Assembly (NCBI GenBank): GCA_964017235.1
Contig: OZ024927.1
Span: 53,139,293 to 53,203,292 of the forward strand
Length of the DNA stretch: 64,000 bases
Direction: 5' to 3'
Source of the DNA: Sabellastarte sp. h YS-2021
Taxonomy: Eukaryota > Annelida > Polychaeta > Sabellida > Sabellidae
The position numbers and the translations under genes are program-made. The notes under the pieces are model-generated. The model made no database searches. It had not been told where the DNA came from and saw only the letters and a program-made list of their open reading frames with translations. This document shows, one piece after another, positions 1 through 11,253 of this stretch. Each line of letters opens with the position of its first letter. Positions within the stretch are counted from its first letter, which is position 1.

Positions 1-400
1 TGCAACTTCCCATTGTAACAGATGGTATTGCATCAAGTGAGCCACAGGTTTTGCCCCAATTCCACATAAAAGCATGTATTGCTACATCTGTACATATGGG
101 TAATATTCAAAACATCCAAACCATAATTCAAAGATACAAATGAAAACAAAATGGGAGAAGTCTTAGAGCTTCATAATTTTTAGTTTACTGAATTGTCTTG
201 TTTTAATACTTATTCTTTACATGCAATTTCTTTCTCTTAGATGTTATTTTCTCTACTTAAACATTATTTGGACACTGACACTTCTCTGAAAGTATCCCAA
301 TCTGGGTACTATTTCACTACTTCTATATCTCATGGTGTTGAAAACTATTTTCCCAGGCTGTGGGGTACGGGCATCTCTGATGCTATTTTTCAATTTTACA
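1..400 (+). repeat. Dispersed repeat with family B 3' module
   Basis: Bases 1-185 reappear, diverged, at about 25,035-25,205 (shared CCCATTGTAA.AGATGGTATT and ATATTCAAAACAT.CAAACC). Bases 241-390 are the conserved right-end module of family B, also found near 1,990-2,130, 25,634-25,775, 26,140-26,310, 45,345-45,510 and 48,310-48,490. The module ends in GGCTGTGGGGTACGGG followed by a small hairpin (GCATC-TCT-GATGC). The short open frame across it is seen in other copies and has no gene-like features. Confidence 0.7.
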
Positions 401-2125
401 TCACAGCCTTTGACGGTTGTGTGAGTATTGTTTGCTTGGTAGTTGTGTGGTGGGAGAAGAATCTTGCCCCAACCCTCAAAATCTCATCCGGGCTATTTCT
501 CGGAAACCGTAAGGTTTAAAAGTTGAAAATTGTTAGGGCATTGGTTGGGGTGTAGGTGTGCATCATTATGGTGTGACTTTGACCTTGTTACAGTTACCTC
601 GACCTTTAAAATCTTGTTCAGACTATATCTCAAACTGTATGGTGTAAGAAGATTATTAATGGCAGGAATGTTGGTTGGGGTAGTAAGTGTGCAATGCCAT
701 GATGTTACCTTTTACATATGACCTTGTCGTAGTGACCCTGACCTTATAAGACTTGCCCAAGCTATATTTTGGTAACTGTAAGATGTAGAAAATAATTGCC
801 AGAGATATTGATTTGAGGGGTGTAGATTACAGCATCATGGTGTGACCCTGATGTGACCTTTCTAGCGACCGTGACATTAAAATTCTTGTCTTGGCTACAT
901 CCTTGAAACCACAAGGTGTAGGAAGTTGTCACTTCGTAGGTTTATTGTTTGGAGAAGTGCAACCTCATGATGCAAACTTTGACCTTGGCTCTTCTCAGAA
1001 TGTTTTCTACTGCCACATTTGAGACCCATTTATCCCATCACAAGGCTATATGGGTTGTTGTAATTGACTGTTATATGTGTTAGCTAATTGTGGTTTCTCC
1101 ATTGACAGCTATACTTCAAATAATAAATATATCCATTATTAACTTTTACAGCTTCATGGCATTTATTTCACAAATTAATGCTGTTGTCTCATTTTGTCTA
1201 TTGTTAGTCCTAGAAGTTTGGTATGTGAAAACTAGAATGATCTTCAAAAACCATAAGGTGTAGAAAGTATATACTTGGTAGGGACATTGGTTAGCGGGGT
1301 GTAGGTGTGCAATGTCATGGTGTAACCATGATTTAACCTTTTTCTTAGTGACCTTTAAAATCTTGTCTGGGTTATATCTCAGAAACCGTAAGGTGTAGGA
1401 AGTTGATACTTGATAGGTACATTGGTTAGGGGGTGTAGGTGTGCATCATTATGGTGTGACATTGATTTGATCTTGACCTTGCTGTAGTGACCTTGACCTT
1501 TAGAATCTTGTTTGGGCTGTATCTCTGAAACTGTAAGGTGTAGAAAGTTGACACTTGGAACAGACATTAGTTAGGGGATGTAGATGTGCAGCATCATGAT
1601 GTGACCTTTGACCTTGCCATAGTAACCTTGACCTTTAAAATTTTGTTCAGGCAATATCTTTGTAATCATAAAGTGTAGAAAGTAGATCTTTGGATGGGTC
1701 ATTGGTTGGAAAGTGTAGGTGTGCTAAATCATGGTGTGACATTTAACCTTGGCTCAGCTAAAGTGTGTTCAACTGCCATATTTGAGACATATTTCTCACA
1801 ATACAGATATATGGGTTGCTGCAACTGATTGTTATATGTATTTTTGCTTAATTGTGCTACTTCCTTTGACAGCTATGCTTCAATGAAAATATTTTACAAC
1901 TTCATAATTTGTAGTTAAGTGATTAATGCAGTCATCTGACTGTTGAATTGTCTTGTTAATACTTTGTCTTTACATACTTTTCTCTCTCTGAAAAGGTGTA
2001 TTTTCTACCTGATAATTGTTTGGATCTTTACGTATCTGACACTGTGTATTGTTTCATTTCTATATATCATGGTGTTGAAACTATTTAAAGGCTGTAAAAT
2101 ATGGCATCTCCAATCCTATTTTTAT
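401..2125 (+). repeat. Family B tandem array (GTGACC repeat), diverged
   Basis: About ten imperfect units of roughly 140-147 bp. Each carries a CTATATCTCAGAAACCGTAAG-type phrase, then TTGATACTTGGTAGGGACATTGG, a GTGTAGGTGTGCA stretch, and alternating TGACCTTGACCTTTGACCTT. The last part (about 1,790-2,125) is another copy of the right-end module. This is the same family as the complete element at 47,425-48,490, but it is older and lacks a clear left end here. Confidence 0.75.
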
Positions 2126-3345
2126 TTGTCAGTCAGCTGACATTATGGAGTCACTCTGCGGTGTTGGTGTCCATGTCCGCGTGAAATTACAGACATGTAG
2201 CTCATGGCTTAGCTGAGCAATAGCTACTTTGAGGTTTCACTCTTGAGTAAATCAGTTGTATCTTGAAAACTATTGCATTTAGAGAATTTTGTTTAAATAT
2301 GTTATTCATCTGCATTTGAATCAGCTATAACATAGTAAAATTGCAGACCTGTAGCCCATTGCATAGCAATGACTGATTTCAGGTTCTCACTGATGAGTAA
2401 ATCAGTTGTAATTTGATAACCATTAAATTTAGAGTATTTTGTTAAAATATGTTGTTCACCTACTTTTGTGTCAGCTATAATGTAGTAAGATTGCAGACAT
2501 GTAGCTCATGGCATGGCTGAGCAAGAGCTACTTTCAAGTTCTCACTGTTGAGTAAGTCAGTTGTTACTCGAAAACTGTTGCATTTACAGTATTTTGTTTT
2601 AATATGTTCTTAACTACGTATTGGTCAGCTATAACAGTAAAATTGCAGACCTGTAGCTCATTGCAAAGCAGAGCAATAGCTACTTTGAGGTTTTCAGTGT
2701 TGAGTAAATCAGTTGTAACTCGAAAACTATTGCATTTAGAGAGTTTTGTTTATGTTATTCACCTACGTATGGGTCAGCTATAACATAGTGAAATTGTAGA
2801 CCTGTAGCTCATGGCATGGCTGAGCAAAAGTTACTTTAAGGTTCTCACTGTTGAGTCAATCAGTTCTTCAAAACTATTGCATTTAGAGTAGAGTATTTTC
2901 TTTAAATATGTTATTCGGCTGCTTTTCAGTCACCTATAACATAGTCAAATTACAGACCTGTAGTTCATTGCATAGGTGAGCAATAGCTACATTCGGGTTT
3001 TCACTGTTGAGTAAATCAGTTGAAACTTGGTAACAGTTGAAACTTGGTTGCATTTACAGTATTTTCTTTAAATGTGTTTTCCACCTACTTTTGGGTCAGC
3101 TATACCAGAGTAAAGTTGCAGCCCTTTTACTCATTGCATAGCTGAGATTGTCATTGTTGAGTAAATCAGTTGTAACTCGAAAACTATTGCATTTACAGTA
3201 TATTGTCTAAATATGTTATTCACCCACACTTTACTCCTTAACAATTAACTTGGTACTTCTGTATACCATTTGCAGGGCATAACTCTTGTGTCCATTCTTC
3301 TTTCAGTTCTACTCTGAAACTCAAAGCACACAGTCAGCTAACACA
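2126..3345 (+). repeat. Type I tandem array (~150 bp), about 7 units
   Basis: The phrase GAGTAAATCAGTTG recurs near 2,251, 2,396, 2,551, 2,705, 2,850, 3,011 and 3,160, giving units of about 150 bp. Each unit also has TTGCATTTA.AGTATTTTGTT, a TTCACCTACTTTTGGGTCAGCTATAACA segment, and a CAGACCTGTAGCTCATTGCATAGCTGAGCAATAGCTAC segment. The left edge (TTTGTCAGTCAGCTGACATTATGG) is shared with 48,650. A CAGTCAGCTAA near 3,332 may be its inverted partner, so this may be one more tandem-core element. Bases 3,346-3,619 hold nothing I recognise. Confidence 0.7.
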
Positions 3346-4086
3346 GACCCCGTTCATGAGCACTGATTGCTTGTTTCACATAGGAACAACCACTTTTCCA
3401 CAGATAGCTAAATGCATTTGCTTCAAAATCATCATTTGATATCAGTAAGAGATGTAAAAGATATCTAGCATTTTAATACATCAAAAAAACCTTCCAGCTA
3501 GTTCATATTGTATGGGTAACGTCTAGTAATTAGAAATTAACTGAAACGGGGACACTTCTTAGCTTTGCCCCTTTTTCAGAGCCTAAGCCACCAACACCGC
3601 TGCAGTATTTTCTAATTTGAACACCCTACTTCCTTCCTGTCTAAACAATGTGATGTCATGGCATATCTTTCATTTGGTACTTGTGCAGACGCTTCTCGAC
3701 AGTTGAAGGACATTTTTCAAAATACTCTGTGAACATATTTCCTTCATAAAATACTTTACATCAAGTGATTGTATATACATCATAGGTCTCTCCAGGACAG
3801 AAACGTGGGAGTTGTGGGCATGTCATTGCCGCATACATAGTAAGTGTGTGAGGTGTCCTGATAGGGGTGTTGGTACTGACCCATATGTGTTGAAGAAAGA
3901 CTGTGAACTCTAAATCTTTGACTTCTAATCAGAAGTCCCAGCTTGCCACCCCCACTTGTAAGACACAATAAGAGAAAGAAAAGAAGACAGCCAGCCCACT
4001 CCCTTCATTTGTAGATCCAGGATCTCTTCAGATCCTTGGATAGGTCAATACCAGTCTTCCTGACAGAAAGTGGCTACAGACAAGAG

Positions 4087-5700
4087 GATGGCTACCCCAG
4101 TAAAAGAATCCACCAAGAAGAAGTCTTCTAAGTTGTCCGGTTCTTCTGAGGAGGAGGTTCTCCTGACTTGAAACAATGGTAATTGCTAAGATTTTTCAAC
4201 CAACTACCGGTCAGCCTCCCCTTCAGCAAATCTCAATGCCAGTATCACCCAAGAGACAGTTACTAGGTGGTGTACTTACTTCAGATAGACCATTCATTCA
4301 GCCTGCCGGATTGGTCAGTCAGACATCAAGCCATCCAGTTACCAGTCCCGGTGAGTTGCCTGTGGCTCAACCTACTGGACTGGTCAATCTACTATCAGCC
4401 AACCCCTTGCCAGTGTCGGTCAGAAACTTGCTACATCAGTTGCTGTTGATGTTCTTCAACACTCTGTAACCGGCGCCAGTGACATGCCAGTACTCCAACC
4501 AGATTACTATTACCCAGTCTGTGACTGGTGCCAATGATAAGCCCCTGTCTACCTCTTCAACTGCCAGTGCTTCCTCTAAGTATCCTGACCTGAACAGCAA
4601 ACCAACCTCACTTTCTATCTATCCTGAGGAAGAGAGTGAAGTGTCTGACCAGGAAGCCGGCATACCAGAACAGGACTCTGATCAGCAGATATCTGAAGAG
4701 TAAACCTACTGGGAAACCAATGGAGAAGTAAGGTCACACATGGGTTGGCACCAGGTGCCTGAATTTGAAAGTTAAGCCTCCTCCCAAGATGATAACCCTT
4801 TTGCTGATTCCAAAAATCGAGTAACCAGTAGAGTGTCTGTTAAACTGTCATCTGATAATGGCTTTGCTGTAAGTTGGAGAAACTGAACTTGACAATGACA
4901 GAAGGCTACCCTAGGCATAGTACTGATGTCAATGGACTGTGTAAGGACCAATTTGTTAAGGTCCCCCACACTCAGAGATGGGATGATATGTACTCAGAAA
5001 AGAAAGTCTTTTACTGGTCCAAGGTAACTTACTGGCATAATGGCAAAAATCATCAGTGCCTTAACAAGAATTGCTAGACCTTCCCTGGCTACATAGTCAC
5101 CAGCTTCCCGACCCATACTGGAGGAAACATTAAGAAAATGGGAGATGTCAGCCAGATTTTACCTTTATGTGCAGTCAGCTTTAGTCACTATTTAACACAG
5201 GTTCAGGACAGCATGGCCACCCAGTTGAGGGTCATTCAAGAAGATAAAGCAAAGGGGAAGTCGGCCACTAAAACACAGGAGGCAATTGATGAGTTAGCCT
5301 ACTTAATGACATTCAATCAAAGTATCACACATGCTATGGCCAGGGCTAAGAATGACCTGTCGGACTCTGTTTTCATTAACATGGCAAACATCACTCTGCT
5401 CAGATGTGATGGTTACTTGGATTTTGTGAGGTGTGGTAGCTCTTAGAAACTCGCGTCTTCATATGGCCTCCCTGTTCCTAGACGAAGTTATCTCCAAGGC
5501 AGAGGAGGAAATTCCCCACCATGAAGACAAGCACTACACTAGTGGCTCTCCGATAAAGTTTGACCAGTACCATTCATCAGCCAAGAAAGCACCAGACACC
5601 AGAATGAAATCCGGTCCACCAGCATGGAAACAACTTAGCCAGCGTGGTCAGATCAAACGAGGTTGAGGCAAGGTTTCCAACTATTCACAGCAACCAGCCA
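4087..5700 (+). pseudogene. Gag-like ORF1 of DIRS-3 (broken)
   Basis: A likely start follows GAGG at 4,087 and opens with a Lys/Ser-rich stretch (ATPVKESTKKKSS). The frame is soon lost to stops and shifts. The most recognisable part is 5,138-5,666, split into two overlapping frames at about 5,440. It is an alpha-helical segment with DGYLDF, then ALRNSRLHMASLF, then KAEEEI, and a basic tail ending in PAWKQLSQRGQ. From my knowledge of the group, the order 'leucine/histidine block, KAEEEV, basic PAWKQ tail' is usual in the ORF1 C-terminus of metazoan DIRS-type elements; it is presumed nucleic-acid binding. No zinc-finger block is visible here. Confidence 0.65.
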
Positions 5701-5984
5701 AGAGTCAGAGTTCTTATAAATAACAAATTAACAATTACTGTGTACCCCAGTGGTGTTTTGTAGAAATGGCCAAAAGGACAGACGTTTATGGACAATTGTC
5801 AGAATTTAAATGTAAATTGTTTTGCTGTAAATCATGTAACTTTTGTTGTCAGGCAACCACAAAAGAAAGGCCAAAGTCTGATTGTAAAATAAATAAAATA
5901 TGTAAAAGGTGTTTCCTGTGTAGGTTAGTTATCTTCTGGCAAGCCTGTCACCAATGTCCACACTGTTGCTAAAAATCTGCCTGT

Positions 5985-7340
5985 AGAGACCAGACTGAAC
6001 CAGTTTTGGAAAACCTGGGCCGTCCTAGGGGCCAGATTCAAGGTCATAAGAATCCTCAAGGAGGGCTACACTCTCCCCTTCCGGAACCAACAAACTTTGA
6101 CTAGGTCTCCAGTAATAACAAGGCCAAAAGGGGTTTCAGTCAACTAGCGCGAGCCACAGCCAATCAGAGACTCAAGTAGTGCAACGAGACAGTCACCCAT
6201 CCAAGTACTAACGTTCCCCATTGCTGCTTAACTTCTTTGATGAGAGTGGCAGTCATTCCGCCACCTGTTCTTGAAAGTCTTCAGAAAAAAAAATGATCTC
6301 TAGAAGCGCGAGTCTTGCTAGAGCTGGCACTTAAAAAGTGGCTATGTACATCCTTTTAGAAATAGCTACCTGCTGTAGGGATTACATGCACTTATTCAAA
6401 AGAATGCAGTAGAAAAGGTCCTAAATCAGACATCTGACTTTCTTCAACAGCCTTTTCTTGGTTCCAAAACCCAACATCAAATGGAAACCTACTCTAGATC
6501 TGAGCTCATTGAACAAATACTTGAAATCAGAGACGTTCAAAATGGAGACACCAGAGAGCATAAGGACTTCCTTGCCAAAAGGTGAATGGATAACATCCAT
6601 AAATATCAAGGATGCTTACTTCCATATACCAATAAACCCACAGTCCAGGGAATACCTGTGTTTTTACATCCGGGGTCTATCCTACCAATTTAAAGCTCTA
6701 TTCTCTGTCAGGAATTATGCTGGGTAGTAAACATAGAGAAGTCCGAACTGGAAACAGATCTTCAATTTCCAGTGCGACCTCGAAGAGGGCAAGGACCTTG
6801 GAACGTTCTCACAGACCCTTGCTGTCACTCATAGGCCTGTTAACAGCTAAGAAGAAGCAAGCCGTCTCCATGAGGCCAATGGCACCTGAAAAATGAGACT
6901 CCCAGAATCACTAGGAAAGGTCCCAAGGTCTCTCCACTCGCATTTAAAATGGTGGCTCCAAGAGGCAAATGTCCTTCAAGGTCAGTTTCTACACCCACTC
7001 AGCCATGCTCTTCAGATATTTACAAAAGCCTCAAGAGATGGCTGTGGCCCTCACTTAGGAGATCTCATGGCAACAGGGATATGGTCCTTGCAAGAAAGCA
7101 AGTTACATCTAAACTACCTGGAACTATCTGGCCCTAAAAGAGTTCCAAGACTTCTATTCAAACAAGATAGTTCTCATAGCAACAGACAACACTAAAGTTG
7201 TTGCCTATATAAACAAGAAATGAGGCTTGAGGTCAGGCCCACTGTGTGCCCTACTATGGTGAATCCTGACCTGGTGCTCCAGAAATCGGGTGACCCTTAA
7301 GGCCAGATACAATCCAAGCCGACTGATTGTGGTAGTGGAA
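5985..7340 (+). pseudogene. Reverse transcriptase / RNase H remnant of DIRS-3
   Basis: Residues from about 5,985 match the RT N-terminus, and 6,458-6,700 gives the finger and palm block: VPKPNIKWKPTLDLSSLNKY, METPESIR, then INIKDAYFHIPI. The motif A aspartate, normally in a DLKDAYFH context, reads Asn. Sequence then jumps to a short KSELE segment, so the region expected to carry motif C (YxDD) is missing. RNase H follows at about 6,893-7,330: PLHPLSHALQ-like text, a catalytic-type ATDNTKVVAYINK, then a stop. The ORF has several internal stops and cannot be functional. Confidence 0.75.
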
Positions 7341-7344
7341 AAGC

Positions 7345-8215
7345 TCTCCAGGCTATGCGAGATCATGTAGTGGTCTCTTCCAGAGGTTTTTCACTTGATA
7401 TGCAACAGGTGGCCCCAACCCCAAATAGACCTTTTTGCAATGAAGTTCAACAACAAACTACCCCAGTTTGTGTCACCAGTTTCAGACTCCCTAGCCTGGC
7501 CAGTAGATGCCTGCTCAACCTGCCCAAACTGCTCACTCAGCCATTCAATCAAATTCTGTACAAGAATCTGTCGAACCTATATCTCCATGCCTGGCTCCTA
7601 GAGCCTCATTAATCAAGGAGCAAGGCCTCTGAGGCAGTGGCAGCACAAATCGAGGCTCCTCAAAGAGTCTCAACCAGATCAGACTTTGTAGTCTTTGTAG
7701 AAAGGGACCACTTTGCTTCATTTCTACAAAGAGGTGCCACAGTGATCGGGTGGACTTTAAGGCAGAGCACATGACCTTCAAGACTGTCTTCTTAGCTCTG
7801 TGTTCAGGAGGGAGATCCATGCTTGGCTCAAGAAAATAATCAGACACCAGACCGACTGGTCCAAAGTGTAGCTCTACCCCTCACCAAGCTTTCTCTCAAA
7901 GAACCAGCTAGCCAAAGAGGGTCCACACAGTGTGGCCCCAGTTGTTATTCCGGCCCTGGCCCAAACTTTGGATAAGTCACTCAAAGCTGATAGGTCCCTA
8001 TGCCTAGTTAGAATCCTGCGGTGCTATCTGGACAGGACCTCAGGCCTCAGGCAGAACAAAGAACTGATGATGTTAGAGCTTTTGCTATTTCTAAGGCTTT
8101 CCAGTCAGGAGTCTCCTTAGAACAATTATTATCAGCCTGTCACTGCAAATCTCACAACACCTTTACCCAGTTTTACTTGGAGGATGTGGCCTTAGAGGGT
8201 CTCTCCAGGGACTGA
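7345..8215 (+). pseudogene. YR-element connector and tyrosine recombinase remnant (DIRS-3)
   Basis: The connector reads WPQPQIDLFAMKFNNKLPQF and SPVSDSLAWPVDA at 7,400-7,520, a marker of DIRS/Ngaro-type RT proteins. After a shortened junction, recombinase text appears: CSGGRSMLGSRK-like (arginine box region, about 7,800), KNQLAKEGP..VAPVVIPAL (about 7,900), RCYLDRT, and the C-terminal block DVRAFAISKAFQ..SLEQLLSACHCKSHNTFTQFYLEDVA at 8,065-8,190. The usual H of the HxxR box is Asp, the conserved HW is HC, and the nucleophile-position Tyr is kept. Frameshifts divide the domain. Confidence 0.75.
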
Positions 8216-8395
8216 ACTCATACCTCTCTTCCCCCACCTCAGAGGAGTTCTGTTAAAAAGGGGAGCAACATTGGTTGGATCCAGTAATCTGTTCACTGAC
8301 AATTGACTAAGGGGACCAGCTGATGTCTCTCGGAGATCACTAATGTCTTTTTGAGTTGAAGTCCCAAATACCCACCTTCCAAGCAGTTGTTATTT

Positions 8396-8475
8396 CTTAG
8401 CAAATTGTCCATTAGGTAAGATGTATTTAAGTTAGATTTTATAAGTTAATACCTTACCTAATGGACAAGCGAGGT
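8396..8475. repeat. Internal complementary region / palindrome of DIRS-3
   Basis: GCAAATTGTCCATTAGGTAAG at about 8,400 is answered by CTTACCTAATGGACAAGC at about 8,455, an inverted pair separated by about 35 bp. A related GCAAATTGTCTATTAGGT occurs at 8,680, close to the right end. This is what a DIRS internal complementary region predicts: complements of both element ends placed side by side. Confidence 0.6.
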
Positions 8476-8700
8476 CCTCCCAACTGACACCCGTTATCAG
8501 CTTACTAGGAGTTTACCTAAGTTAGGCAATGAAAAACATGCTATGACATCACCTTGTATAAACAGGAAAGAAACAGGGTGCACCACCTTTCAAATATACT
8601 CTTTGATCGGTCCTGCCGGTACATGCACAGGACGTCATTTTCTGGCTTCTGGTGGGACCGGTCGTGCTGACCATTATAGCAAATTGTCTATTAGGTCTAT

Positions 8701-11253
8701 TTAATTTACTTATTAAATTTGCAATTTTGGCAGTTATTATTTATAGCTGTGGGAAAACTTTTTGATGGGTATGAATTTGACCTTTATCATGGTCACATGA
8801 TCAAAACAAATTTTTTCTTGCTTCAGAACAAGTGTGCCATAATTCACCGATTGAGAGCTGAGTGATTATATCATTTAGTAAAAAAACATGCTGAAATTGA
8901 CCCTTTTGGGAACATACATAAATTCAATATTTTATTGAAACATGAAATTGGGTTTTAGCTTCAAAAGTCACATAATCATGTCAAGGCTACCTTAAAGTCA
9001 GCCATATCAGGTGTCTTTGGTATGCTGTTTACAGGCAGAAGTGATTTGTAATGTCAAATTATTTTTGTATTTAGAGCTTTAAATGTATTTTAAGGTAATA
9101 GGAAACCGTAGCCTTGGATTTAAAAAATCCCATCAAATTTGCCCCCTGAGCCCCTCAAAGTTAAACTGGAGTCATAACATTGAAATTCTTGTATTTTTCA
9201 GTGTATCTTCATAAGCATTGCCCTACATGGGTCACATTTTCGCATATTGTTTGATATTTCTTATTATTGCACTTGTATTTTTGAATTGAAAATGGAGATA
9301 CATGCTACAAATGGAGAATATAAATGTATATTAATGTTATTTTTAGATTATCAATATGTTGGTTTCTGAAAATAATGTTCACAGCGGCAGCATATTGTTA
9401 TATACCTTTTAATATAACTTGTAGTTATGCTATGTATTACTACTAGCAACCCCATTCATGTATTTCACAAGCCTTTATCTTTACCAGTTTTATCATTATT
9501 CACTTTCTTTGCTGTGGAGCAATTGTTTTGTATTAGAAAAAAAGCTTTATTTCTTAGAAATGTTCTTGGAAACGTCAATCATATTTTATCAACAATTTAT
9601 AATGGACTTTCTACCCCACCCATAAAATGTGAATTGGATGCGTTTTTTTTTCTTTTGGAACTACATATATGCTCCCTTCCAGTCCAATCATTCATAATCT
9701 TTTCTTTCAACTTTAAAATAGTCAATTTACATCAAGGTTACAAAAGCCTATGCAGTTATGCTTTAAAAAGATATTTAATTACAGCTATTTCATTTTTTCA
9801 ACTTCTTCAAAAAAATTAATCAGTGTGTATAATTTGATCAACATAAATTATGCATAAATAATGGATAATCACCTTTGAAGTTCAAAGTCGGAGTTTTACA
9901 TTCCGTTCAACAACCAGGGTCATATTGGTACGATCCCACAGCATTTGCCACAGGGGTTACAGCCTGTGATTAGATGCCAAGCTTGCTAACCACTAAGTAC
10001 CAGAAAATCACATTTGAATGTTTTCTATCAGTTATAAATCAGATCTACATCAAAGATAAAATATTGATTTTGTAGTTATGTCTTTATGAACATCGTTAAA
10101 GGGTTTATTGAAATACTATTTTTTTCAACATTCTAAATAGCTATTAAAAAAAAAAACATTTTTTCCAATTTTCAAAATTCCAACTGGATACTTAGGTGAA
10201 ATAGTCAGAAAATGAGATGATCAACGAAACCAGTGTCATTCTTATAAGATGAGATATGGCCATATATCATTATCACAGAGATACAAATATGGAATATACA
10301 TAAGAATTGTTCCACTGTCATTGTGTGCTTTTCTCGATTCTCCTGTCTCTTAAAAGTATCTTTAAAATCATGTGTCACCATGCAAACTATATTATCAACT
10401 AGATTGTGCTGACTCGACAACAATTGTTTTTTTTACTTATAGAAACAAACACCAGATGTATTACTGATGACGATGACACTGTCTAAACAAAATTAAGTTG
10501 TAGGCGAATAGAAGCTGGAGTCATGCTGGTTTCTTCTCAGAATATTCATGCCACAATAAAATTACATATTTTTAAATACTACAGCAAATATTGAAGAAAA
10601 GGTGCTGATATTTCTCACAGAGTACAAGTCAGGTACTGATTTAAATATCTCCAATACACCATAAGTATAAGGGTTAAATAGTACATGATTTACATGAAAA
10701 GTAGATAAACAACTTATTTTCTGAAAGAGTTCAGCTTCTGTTTGGAAGTTATGAAAAAGATTAGATAAAAAAGAGAAACATTTTATAGAAACACAATCAT
10801 TCTCCATATATCATTTATCACTTGACTGATCTGAAATCCATCGAGGATATCCATTAGTTTAATTTATATATAAAATTTGATCCAGTCATGTCACATAGTT
10901 TCTGAGAAAAAGTGGTTCAAAAGGTATAAAATGGATCCCTGTGGTCATTTTAAAAGACTTTTAGGTGACCTTAAAATAAAAGTAACAGTGCTCAAATTCC
11001 CCACAAGGATCATATATAGAAGTTGAGGCGAGGCAGACTAACCATTTCCAATTTACAAGGCAAAGTATATGAAAAATGCCGGTGGAGATCTTTGTGGTCT
11101 TCATAAACAGTTTAAATGTATATTCCAGGAAAGCACATTATGTAAAGCAAAAAATCTAAGATAAAAATATGTGGTCAACGGAAATTAAATATTTACTTCA
11201 TGCAATGTCAGTCTGATTTCCAATAATTGCCGTATGGATAAGTTTCCATTAGT
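8701..11253. other. No gene recognised; one SINE inside
   Basis: AT-rich sequence downstream of the sHSP gene. An open frame at 9,427-9,819 (130 codons) is low-complexity, hydrophobic and Phe/Leu-rich, with no family resemblance. A minus-strand SINE lies at 9,885-9,998. A possible ATTAAA polyadenylation signal for the minus-strand sHSP gene is at 10,858-10,863 (TTTAAT on plus), which would give a 3' UTR of about 0.4 kb; this is weak. Confidence 0.4.
9885..9998 (-). mobile_element. tRNA-derived SINE fragment
   Basis: On the minus strand it opens with TTAGTGGTTAGCAAGC (A-box-like) and has GGGATCGTACC (B-box-like), then ATATGACCCTGGTTGTTGAA and a GGAATGTAAAACTCC tail segment. The same order is seen at 46,989-47,143 on the plus strand. 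The conserved body downstream of the tRNA head is reminiscent of V-domain SINEs of molluscs; that family label is from memory and is not verified. Confidence 0.6.

Larger units (their letters stand above)
3620..8700 (+). mobile_element. DIRS-like YR retrotransposon, degraded (DIRS-3)
   Basis: In order on the plus strand are gag-like remnants, a reverse transcriptase fragment, RNase H, the 'D-L-F-A' connector typical of YR retroelements, a tyrosine recombinase fragment, and a 3' region with an internal complementary repeat. A left inverted-repeat remnant (about 3,622-3,690) matches the complement of about 8,535-8,610, including TGATGTCAT. The outer left end expected from the internal repeat was not found, so the left edge is truncated or diverged. 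Proteins match DIRS-4 near 61-64 kb better than DIRS-1/2. There are many stops and frameshifts. Confidence 0.8.

Noticed and set aside
5766..5972. Cysteine-rich small protein
   Set aside because: It lies between gag and RT of the decayed DIRS-3. The Cys spacing is irregular and the frame overlaps neither domain; most likely chance.
9427..9819. 130 codon open frame on plus
   Set aside because: Low-complexity, Phe/Leu-rich, no domain, no splice context; the AT-rich surroundings give such frames by chance.
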